Shown here: in pieces, positions 58,860 to 64,000 of the stretch
How positions within the stretch are numbered: position 1 is the stretch's first letter
Layout of the letters: each line of letters opens with the position of its first letter
NCBI RefSeq assembly: GCF_029893085.1
Contig: NZ_JARXWI010000002.1
Span: forward strand, 186,001-250,000
DNA: 64,000 nt
Direction: 5' to 3'
From: Parabacteroides sp. PFB2-10
GTDB taxonomy: Bacteria; Bacteroidota; Bacteroidia; Bacteroidales; Tannerellaceae
Made by a program: the position numbers and the translations under genes
Notes under the pieces: generated by a model
The model's database searches: none
Seen by the model: the letters and a program-made list of their open reading frames with translations, nothing else
Told to the model about the DNA's origin: nothing

Positions 58860-60713
58860 TTATAAGATTACGCCTTCGCGAATCGGTTTACCATTTTCAT
58901 CATATATATCATAGAGCATATCTTCACGTTGGAAAGCTCTACCTTCTTCATGCCAATCGGCCACAAGATATTTACACTCAATAATTTCTACACCTGCATT
59001 GTTGATAGCGCCAACTTTGCCGGTTGATTTTTTTCTTACCACTGTCAACTCGCCATTCCCTATGGTCATCATCGTGTTATACTGCGCTTTTCTATCTTCA
59101 ACATCTTTCTCTTCTGCCTTTTTGCTGGCCTCTTTAATCTGATTCAGTAAATTATCATTGAGAGAGATCTTGTAAGCTTCGGTATAGTCGTTTTCTGCTC
59201 CTCTGAAATCCGACAGAAGCATCTTTTCATTTCCGGATGCGATCAGGGCAGAAACCGCTGCGTTCTGTTCTTCTTTTGTTGGAGGCTGGGGCTCTATTAC
59301 TTCTTTTGCAGCCGGAGCGTCTTGCGATTCGACAGGCTCCGAAACAACCTGTTCCTGCTTTCCCTGAGGTTCTCTTTCTGGTATCTTTTCTTCATCGCTT
59401 TCTGTTTGTAAAGTTGTTTGGGGTGCTGGATTACTCTCTGTTATAGCAAGTGGGGTATTATCTGCTTCTTCTTCCGTCAGAGCAGGTTCTTCATTTGTTA
59501 TTGTTTGCTCTGTTGTAGGCAAATTGTCATTCTCCGGTGTTACCTCCGCTCCCTTTTGGAAATAGAAAGTATATATTACTGCGGAAGCAACAAGGGCAAT
59601 AACGGCAAACAGCGCGGTCATTGTTGCTACCCTTTTCTTACGCTTTGGCTTTAGGATCTCTTGGGAGGGAGGATTTAAGATAGTCTGATCTTCGGTATCA
59701 CCAATTCGCTGTTCCGGAGTGTTGGTAGGGTAAAGAAGGGTTGTGTCTCCCTCTTTACCAATGCCTGTTCCGGTAGTTCCTTCCGTTGGATTGACTGGAG
59801 TGCATTCTTCATCCGATGGCTTATCTAAAGCGTCCATCATCTCTTTTACCGTCTGATAGCGATCTGCCGGCACAATCTCCATTGCTTTTAGGATAACGCT
59901 TTCTGTTTTTGCAGAGATGGCCTTATTGACAACCGTTGGTTTAGTCATTGGGCGCGTTGCCCGAAGAATTGATTCAACCGGTATTTTCCCGGTCAACAGG
60001 TTGTAGAGGGAGGCTCCTAAGGAATAGATATCCGGGTAGGGCGAAAATACCTGGGTTCCTTCGTTATCGTATTGTTCAATGGAGGCAAAACCTTTGGAAA
60101 GCGTAAGCATCGTCGTGCTGGTCTCCTGCTGTTCCGTATCGTAGCGTTTGCTTACACCAAAGTCGATCAAGCGGGCATTGTTTCTTTGATCAATCAGTAT
60201 ATTACTGGGTTTGATATCCAGATGAAGAATGTTTTTATCATGCACAAACTGAAGGGCTTCGCCTATCTGATGAATGTAACGGAGCACTCTATTTTCAGGC
60301 ATCACGCCATCGCGTTCCATCACCTCCTTCAAGGATAGCCCGGAAATATACTCCATCACAATATAGGCCGTATTGTTTTCTTCAAACACTTCCAATACAT
60401 TTACGATATGCGGATGGTGTACATCAGAGAGTATACGAGCCTCTTTTATAAGCTTTTCTTTGAATTTATGAAAGAGATTGTTTCCGGTCTCAGAATGAAC
60501 TTTTACCTCCTTGGTTTCGGAGTCGCGATAGCAGTAATCTTTGAAAAAATACTCTTTGACAGCGATGGGTACTTCGGTGTCTACTGTACCCAACGATCCC
60601 TTTACCTCTGTGTTCCAGACTCCTTTATAGGTAATGCCAAATCCCCCCTGCCCCACTACGTGAGTAAGACGGTATTTTCCATTTTGTAGTAGGTGCCCGT
60701 AGGGTAAATTCAT
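58860..60713 (-). CDS. Hanks-type serine/threonine protein kinase, membrane-anchored
   Basis: 617 residues. Kinase domain at about 8-275: glycine loop GQGGFGITYKG, ATP Lys in IAVKEYFF, catalytic loop LHLDIKPSNILID and metal-binding IDFGVSK. The usual HRD is HLD, so the kinase is of the non-RD type, not dependent on activation-loop phosphorylation. A Glu/Thr-rich stretch (280-370), a membrane helix (VATMTALFAVIALVASAVIYTFYF, about 373-396) and an acidic linker follow. The C-terminal extracytoplasmic part has a TPR-like unit (GNEKMLLSDFRGAENDYTEAYKIS) and a WG-type repeat (GKVGAINNAGVEIIECKYLVADWHEEGRAF). Cognate to the PP2C gene 43 bp upstream. Confidence 0.93.
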   Translation of the reverse strand: MNLPYGHLLQNGKYRLTHVVGQGGFGITYKGVWNTEVKGSLGTVDTEVPIAVKEYFFKDYCYRDSETKEVKVHSETGNNLFHKFKEKLIKEARILSDVHHPHIVNVLEVFEENNTAYIVMEYISGLSLKEVMERDGVMPENRVLRYIHQIGEALQFVHDKNILHLDIKPSNILIDQRNNARLIDFGVSKRYDTEQQETSTTMLTLSKGFASIEQYDNEGTQVFSPYPDIYSLGASLYNLLTGKIPVESILRATRPMTKPTVVNKAISAKTESVILKAMEIVPADRYQTVKEMMDALDKPSDEECTPVNPTEGTTGTGIGKEGDTTLLYPTNTPEQRIGDTEDQTILNPPSQEILKPKRKKRVATMTALFAVIALVASAVIYTFYFQKGAEVTPENDNLPTTEQTITNEEPALTEEEADNTPLAITESNPAPQTTLQTESDEEKIPEREPQGKQEQVVSEPVESQDAPAAKEVIEPQPPTKEEQNAAVSALIASGNEKMLLSDFRGAENDYTEAYKISLNDNLLNQIKEASKKAEEKDVEDRKAQYNTMMTIGNGELTVVRKKSTGKVGAINNAGVEIIECKYLVADWHEEGRAFQREDMLYDIYDENGKPIREGVIL

Positions 60714-60756
60714 AATTACTTTGGCAATACTTATTTATTTGCCAAAAATACATTAA

Positions 60757-61563
60757 TTATATAAAAGAATAAAATAAAGAAAGAAGATTTTGTTTCAATC
60801 CCGCATTATCATGTACATGTTGAACAGGGATGATATAAAATGAAAAATTATCACGTGTGCGCCCATTGCAATAGTCAACGATGGAGTCTTTGATTGCATC
60901 CGTTGCCTGATGATTTTTAAAGATTTCAGATAGCCTGTCGTCGGAAAGGTTTTCCAACACACCGTCCGTACACATAAAGAAGGTATCTCCTTCCTTAATG
61001 TCTTGTAAAAGAAATACGTCTACCTCTGCCGGACGGGACGTCCCCTGAATAGCGCGAAGAATCACATTTTTTTGCGGATGCACCGTGGCCTCTTGCGGAG
61101 TGATTTTTCCCAGGCGAACAAGGGAATTCACCAGTGAATGATCTTCTGTTTGATACATGATCTGACCATCCCGGAAGTGATAGATGCGGCTATCGCCAAC
61201 ATGGGCTATCGTTACCCCTTTAGAACCGATATAGAGCAATGTTAATGTGGTAGCCATTCCTTTGGCTTCAGGATGTTGCTCGGTATAATCTTCAAAGCGT
61301 GCTTCCGTATACTGGATGGCTTTTTGAATAAATTCTTTTGAAGGATCCCCCTCTTCCAGGAAGGTGGAAAAGTAGGATTGTATGGATTCACAAGCCAAGG
61401 CACTGGCTACTTCTCCTTTGTCGGCTCCTCCTACTCCATCGCAAACGATAAATAAGCGTTGGTTGGAGGTAACTGTTTCCGGCTGCGGATAAAGAGAATC
61501 CTCATTATTTAACCGGCCACCTTTTTCACTGATGGCACACGGTTTTCCAATCGTTATATTCAT
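60757..61563 (-). CDS. PP2C-type protein phosphatase
   Basis: 268 residues from the ATG at 61563 (a GTG three codons before is possible). All PP2C motifs are present: RLNNEDSLY, VCDGVGGADKGEVAS, AHVGDSRIYHFRDGQ, FFMCTDGVLENLSDD and RTRDNFSFYII, giving the complete set of metal-binding Asp. No membrane segment. It presumably reverses phosphorylation by the adjacent kinase, as do the PP2C partners of bacterial Hanks kinases (for example PppA of T6SS and Stp). Confidence 0.95.
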   Translation of the reverse strand: MNITIGKPCAISEKGGRLNNEDSLYPQPETVTSNQRLFIVCDGVGGADKGEVASALACESIQSYFSTFLEEGDPSKEFIQKAIQYTEARFEDYTEQHPEAKGMATTLTLLYIGSKGVTIAHVGDSRIYHFRDGQIMYQTEDHSLVNSLVRLGKITPQEATVHPQKNVILRAIQGTSRPAEVDVFLLQDIKEGDTFFMCTDGVLENLSDDRLSEIFKNHQATDAIKDSIVDYCNGRTRDNFSFYIIPVQHVHDNAGLKQNLLSLFYSFI

Positions 61564-61577
61564 AACAGGCACGAGAT

Positions 61578-62093
61578 TTAGTCGTTGAAGCGAAGCACCG
61601 TACGGCCAATAATGATCTCGTCATTATCTTTGAGTACAATAACCTCTCCTTTTTCTAAGAAACTGCTATTATATAACGTATGATTTTTACTATTATTATC
61701 TGATAGGTAATGTTTATATCCTCCTTTGGCCTCTTTTTTTACTTCGATGCGAATATGCTCCCGGCTCATGGAGCGGTCGTCGGTCACAATGCCGATCGTT
61801 GCATTCGAAGCGGACGACTTGCGCCCGATCAAACTAACCCCTTCATACAGAGGAAATACTTGCTCCCGGGTATGCTCGTCGGCCAACACGGTTATTTGCC
61901 CAAGAGTCGACTTACTTGTCTGCAAAAGGGTCGTGTCCGACGAAGAATCATCGGTCATATTATTTTCTTTCAACAAAGAGATGGGTATAGACTTTTTGCA
62001 TTTAGGGCATTTGAAAGACAAAATGCCCGGAGGCAGTTTTCCTTCGTCAACCTTTAACCCAACGTGGCAATGTGGACATCTAATGGATATCAT
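61578..62093 (-). CDS. FHA-domain protein with N-terminal zinc ribbon
   Basis: 171 residues. The N-terminus has two CxxC pairs (IRCPHCHVGLK and FKCPKCKKSIP) of an MJ0042-type zinc finger. A Ser/Thr-rich hinge (DDSSSDTTLLQTSKST) follows, with possible phosphorylation sites, then an FHA domain at about 60-171: SLIGRKSSASNATIGIVTDDRSMSREHIRIEVK, S-x-x-H (SREH) and a degenerate N-x-T region. FHA domains bind phosphothreonine peptides. Its start overlaps the stop of the acidic protein gene by 4 bp (ATGA). Its likely ligand is a product of the nearby kinase. Confidence 0.9.
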   Translation of the reverse strand: MISIRCPHCHVGLKVDEGKLPPGILSFKCPKCKKSIPISLLKENNMTDDSSSDTTLLQTSKSTLGQITVLADEHTREQVFPLYEGVSLIGRKSSASNATIGIVTDDRSMSREHIRIEVKKEAKGGYKHYLSDNNSKNHTLYNSSFLEKGEVIVLKDNDEIIIGRTVLRFND

Positions 62094-62329
62094 AGAACTA
62101 TAATGTCAGAACTGTCAATATTCAAATCGTCGGAGGATAAATCAAGCATATCTGCATCCGACAACATCACCGTCTCATCCGATAAGGTAAAGAAGCCGTA
62201 ATTCTCATCCGTATTCTCATCGACGACGACCGCTTCAAGCGCATCATCATTATCTACAATGATAACAGCATCTTCTATCTGTGCCTCATCACTGTCAATG
62301 GTAACGAATGTATATTCCTCTTCTTGCAT
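62090..62329 (-). CDS. Extremely acidic 79-residue protein
   Basis: 79 residues from the ATG at 62329. It contains 25 Asp/Glu and no Lys, Arg or His. Segments repeat a Thr/Ser-acidic layout (TFVTIDSDEAQIED, FFTLSDETVMLSDADMLDLSSDD). Longer forms would start upstream of or within the promoter region: ATG at 62350 or a TTG at 62386. It overlaps the following FHA gene by 4 bp, so they are probably translated together. Sites such as VTID or FFTLSDE could be phosphothreonine ligands for FHA domains, but no family is recognised. Some short acidic proteins mimic DNA; that is an alternative. Confidence 0.75.
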   Translation of the reverse strand: MQEEEYTFVTIDSDEAQIEDAVIIVDNDDALEAVVVDENTDENYGFFTLSDETVMLSDADMLDLSSDDLNIDSSDIIVL

Positions 62330-62361
62330 ACTAAACTTTAAATAAGACATATAATACAAAA

Positions 62362-62418
62362 CAAATGTATTGAAAGCTGAGCGCAATCAAGCTTGCTTGA
62401 AAATTGCCGAAGCGCATC
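62362..62418 (-). promoter_or_regulatory. Hairpin-promoter cassette upstream of the acidic protein
   Basis: 47-bp block (62418-62372 on the minus strand) nearly identical to 27108-27155, followed two bases later by TACATTTG (62369-62362). The inner hairpin CAAGC-AA-GCTTG and the outer GCAAT/ATTGC arms are kept. It is 33 bp upstream of the ATG at 62329. Confidence 0.75.
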
Positions 62419-62428
62419 ATACATTATA

Positions 62429-62436
62429 CAAAAATA
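62429..62436 (-). promoter_or_regulatory. Upstream -7 box of the signalling cluster
   Basis: TATTTTTG on the minus strand, with TTTG (62458-62455) 18 bp upstream as a -33 element. It would place the hairpin cassette in the leader of a second, longer transcript. Confidence 0.5.
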
Positions 62437-62533
62437 CAAAAAGTGTTAGATTAACAAACTAATAACAATCTCTTATAATCAAAGACTTGGGTTTATTGTA
62501 CGAAAGTATCTCCTTTGCATGACAAAAACCCTT

Positions 62534-63184
62534 TTATTCGTTAATCCATTTGGCTTTACAGGAAGAAACAGGGCATTGCTTCCTGTTTCGTAGCGATTCC
62601 CAGGGTATTTCGCCCAGAAACGTACCGCATTTCGGACAGACATAATCAATCTTAAACTGATTCGCTATATATTGTAATTGCCGTGGCACTTTTGCCGACT
62701 GTTTTGCCCCGAGAAAAATACCGATTGTCGGAGCGCATATCATGATAAACAAACTGATGGTCATCAGTAGCGGACTCCCTTTGTCGAGGAAACTTAACGC
62801 CACACCGACTACCCCCAATAAGGCAAAAGGGAGTGATTGTAACAATCTTATCTTAAACTGGTTAGACGACTGGATCTTAACTTTCGATTCAATATACCGA
62901 TCGTATACTTTTTTCAACTGAGCGAACTCTTCGCTGTAGTCGTTATGTTGATTGAGGATGTCGGAAAGCGAGCAGATATACTGCCCGCCGAAACGGATTT
63001 CATCTTTCAGATTTACCCTTTTGCGAGCTACCTGCTGGTCGTTCACATAGGTGCCGTTCGTTGAATCCAGGTCAACAAGCAACCATACCCCATCCTCCTG
63101 CTTTTCAAGGCGGGCATGATGGCGACTCACATGCGGGTCATCCACTATATAGTGATTGTCATTCTCTTTTCCTATGTTTATCAT
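62534..63184 (-). CDS. FHA-domain membrane protein with C-terminal zinc ribbon
   Basis: 216 residues. N-terminal canonical FHA (about 1-75): INIGKENDNHYIVDDPHVSRHHARLEK, S-R-H-H, and LDSTNGTYVN, so the phosphothreonine pocket is complete. A helical segment (ILNQHNDYSEEFAQLKKVYDRYIESK), two membrane helices (FALLGVVGVALSFLD and MTISLFIMICAPTIGIFLG) and a C-terminal CPKCGTFLG...CPVSSC ribbon follow. The ribbon and FHA ends are probably both cytoplasmic. It overlaps the LytTR gene by 4 bp. It may recruit phosphorylated partners to the membrane. Confidence 0.88.
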   Translation of the reverse strand: MINIGKENDNHYIVDDPHVSRHHARLEKQEDGVWLLVDLDSTNGTYVNDQQVARKRVNLKDEIRFGGQYICSLSDILNQHNDYSEEFAQLKKVYDRYIESKVKIQSSNQFKIRLLQSLPFALLGVVGVALSFLDKGSPLLMTISLFIMICAPTIGIFLGAKQSAKVPRQLQYIANQFKIDYVCPKCGTFLGEIPWESLRNRKQCPVSSCKAKWINE

Positions 63185-63567
63185 GCGTCTGTCTTCACTT
63201 CGGCTTTACCCATTTCTTTTTCAAGAGATTCCTTCAGGGCTTTCAGAGGATCTTTGGAGATATTCAACTCCCGGGGTTTTCCTTCGCTGGAGAGCAGAAT
63301 CAAACGCTGTTTAGGCAAATGTATCTGTAAGATATGATTCTTATTGATGATATGACTTTTACCTACGCGCATCAGAATCTTTTTGCTTCCCTCTACCTGG
63401 CGTTCCAACATCTCTTCTATTTTGCCGATGTTGATCGCGAAAGTAAATTGGATACCACTGGTCAGTAAGAGTTTTGTATAATTGCGATCTGCCTCGAAAT
63501 AAAGTATTTGACCAATTCTGATACGTAATAATTCATCCCGTGTTTTGATAATTAAATATCGCTCCAT
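63181..63567 (-). CDS. LytTR-domain DNA-binding regulator
   Basis: 128 residues from the ATG at 63567; a longer frame would start with TTG inside the promoter. It consists almost only of a LytTR domain: LLRIRIGQILYFEADRNYTKLLLTSGIQFTFAINIGKIEEMLE, RVGKSHIINKNHILQI, LILLSSEGKPRELNIS. There is no receiver domain, so regulation must come from partners such as FHA proteins or phosphorylation. LytTR proteins bind direct repeats through a ten-strand fold. It is first in the cluster and coupled to the FHA-membrane gene. Confidence 0.88.
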   Translation of the reverse strand: MERYLIIKTRDELLRIRIGQILYFEADRNYTKLLLTSGIQFTFAINIGKIEEMLERQVEGSKKILMRVGKSHIINKNHILQIHLPKQRLILLSSEGKPRELNISKDPLKALKESLEKEMGKAEVKTDA

Positions 63568-63600
63568 GACTTGATTTTTATTTGTCCTTCCAAAGGATAA

Positions 63601-63608
63601 CAAAAATA
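63601..63608 (-). promoter_or_regulatory. -7 box for LytTR/FHA operon
   Basis: TATTTTTG on the minus strand, 33 bp upstream of the ATG at 63567. Confidence 0.5.
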
Positions 63609-63667
63609 GGGTTTTTTCTGCAAACCGCAAAAATAAAAAACAAACGACAACAATAGGGAGTTGCTCC

Positions 63668-64000
63668 TTACTGCTTGGTCATAATGGAAAGAACCAATTT
63701 GTCGGTCTCTTCCATGCCTTTGGAACCGATCAGTGTCAGGTTGGCAATGCTCTGATCCACATCCTCGTTTATAATTCCTTCAACAGAAGATACCACCTTG
63801 TTTTCCATAGCCATAAGTGCGGAGAGCATGGCGGTGGAAACGCCGCTCGACACCTTCATGGCACAACTGGGTTTGGCTCCGTCGCAAATCATGCCGGTCA
63901 GGTTACCAATCATATTCTTGATTGCATAGATCACCTGTTCGCGGCTTCCTCCCATCAACTGGGTAATACCACAACTGGCACCGGTTGCCGCCACAACACA
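63668..64000 (-). CDS. UPF0597/YhaM-type (cysteine desulfidase-like) protein, C-terminal fragment
   Basis: Only the last ~110 codons are in the window; the gene enters from the right edge. The visible stretch CVVAATGASCGITQLMGGSREQVIYAIKNMIGNLTGMICDGAKPSCAMKVSSGVSTAMLSALMAMENKVVSSVEGIINEDVDQSIANLTLIGSKGMEETDKLVLSIM corresponds to the C-terminal part of the UPF0597 (YhaM/YhaO-neighbour) family, related to Fe-S L-serine dehydratase alpha subunits. Cys residues (in SCGIT, MICDG, SCAMK) are the positions of the Fe-S ligands. Family members degrade L-cysteine to pyruvate, ammonia and sulfide; that would fit a nearby cysE, but the pairing is only by proximity. Confidence 0.85.
   Translation of the reverse strand, partial: CVVAATGASCGITQLMGGSREQVIYAIKNMIGNLTGMICDGAKPSCAMKVSSGVSTAMLSALMAMENKVVSSVEGIINEDVDQSIANLTLIGSKGMEETDKLVLSIMTKQ

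Noticed and set aside
55671-63567. Type VI secretion post-translational regulation locus (PpkA/PppA/Fha)
   Set aside because: Kinase, phosphatase and FHA proteins are there, but no TssB/C, TssJLM, Hcp, VgrG or ClpV genes occur in the window, and the neighbours are outer-membrane and LytTR proteins.
1-64000. tRNA, rRNA or known riboswitches
   Set aside because: I looked in all gaps above ~100 bp and recognised no cloverleaf or consensus riboswitch core. A covariance-model search (Infernal with Rfam) would settle this.

Overview
The window is chromosomal DNA of a Bacteroidales bacterium, most likely Parabacteroides or a close relative. This rests on an Na+-NQR operon, a class 1B PyrK/PyrD pair, a Bat aerotolerance operon, serine palmitoyltransferase for sphingolipids, carboxynorspermidine decarboxylase, a type IX secretion plug-like protein, many lipoproteins, and at least twenty Bacteroidetes-type -7 boxes (TAnnTTTG) at gene starts. 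No tRNA, rRNA, CRISPR array or prophage was recognised. The genus is an inference.

Layout. 1-2.5 kb: the 3' end of a UvrD/PcrA helicase, then a BlaI repressor and BlaR1-like sensor pair on the minus strand. 2.6-13.3 kb: alcohol dehydrogenase, an outer-membrane protein/PCMD lipoprotein pair, serB, Dabb and MgtC proteins, a lipid kinase divergent from serine palmitoyltransferase, and malic enzyme maeB. 13.5-19.9 kb: META lipoprotein, dnaB, an EamA transporter, a T9SS plug-like protein and a hipBA toxin-antitoxin pair. 20-26 kb: nqrABCDEF. 26-34.5 kb: an HsdR-N nuclease-like protein, AMP nucleosidase, holA, an XRE regulator behind a long AT-rich leader, pyrK-pyrD, a thioredoxin-like lipoprotein, rplS and a HAD hydrolase. 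34.5-46.5 kb: a YhhQ transporter, a universal stress protein, PAP2, and the operon moxR-DUF58-x-batA-batB-batC-batD-batE. 46.6-52.8 kb: an HU-membrane-LysM fusion, HU, rimO, ftsY, nspC and a beta-propeller lipoprotein. 53-54.7 kb: a broken ISAon1-like insertion sequence among dense palindromes. 54.8-63.6 kb: a compact minus-strand phospho-signalling cluster (LytTR, two FHA proteins, an acidic 79-residue protein, PP2C phosphatase, Ser/Thr kinase, outer-membrane barrel, kelch-type lipoprotein) ending in cysE. The window closes inside a UPF0597/YhaM-type gene.

The most unusual material is non-coding. At 5841-5948 four 10-bp palindromes recur every 22 bp and AATT recurs every 11 bp inside a long inverted repeat. 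A 175-bp element with 9-bp inverted ends occurs in three copies of identical length (14031, 26011, 53270) plus one diverged partial copy near 35440. A 48-bp hairpin joined to a -7 box occurs twice, upstream of AMP nucleosidase and of the acidic protein. Two very large nested palindromes lie at 35217-35381 and 52953-53150. Among the genes, the kinase/phosphatase/FHA/LytTR cluster and the HU-TM-LysM fusion are the most interesting.
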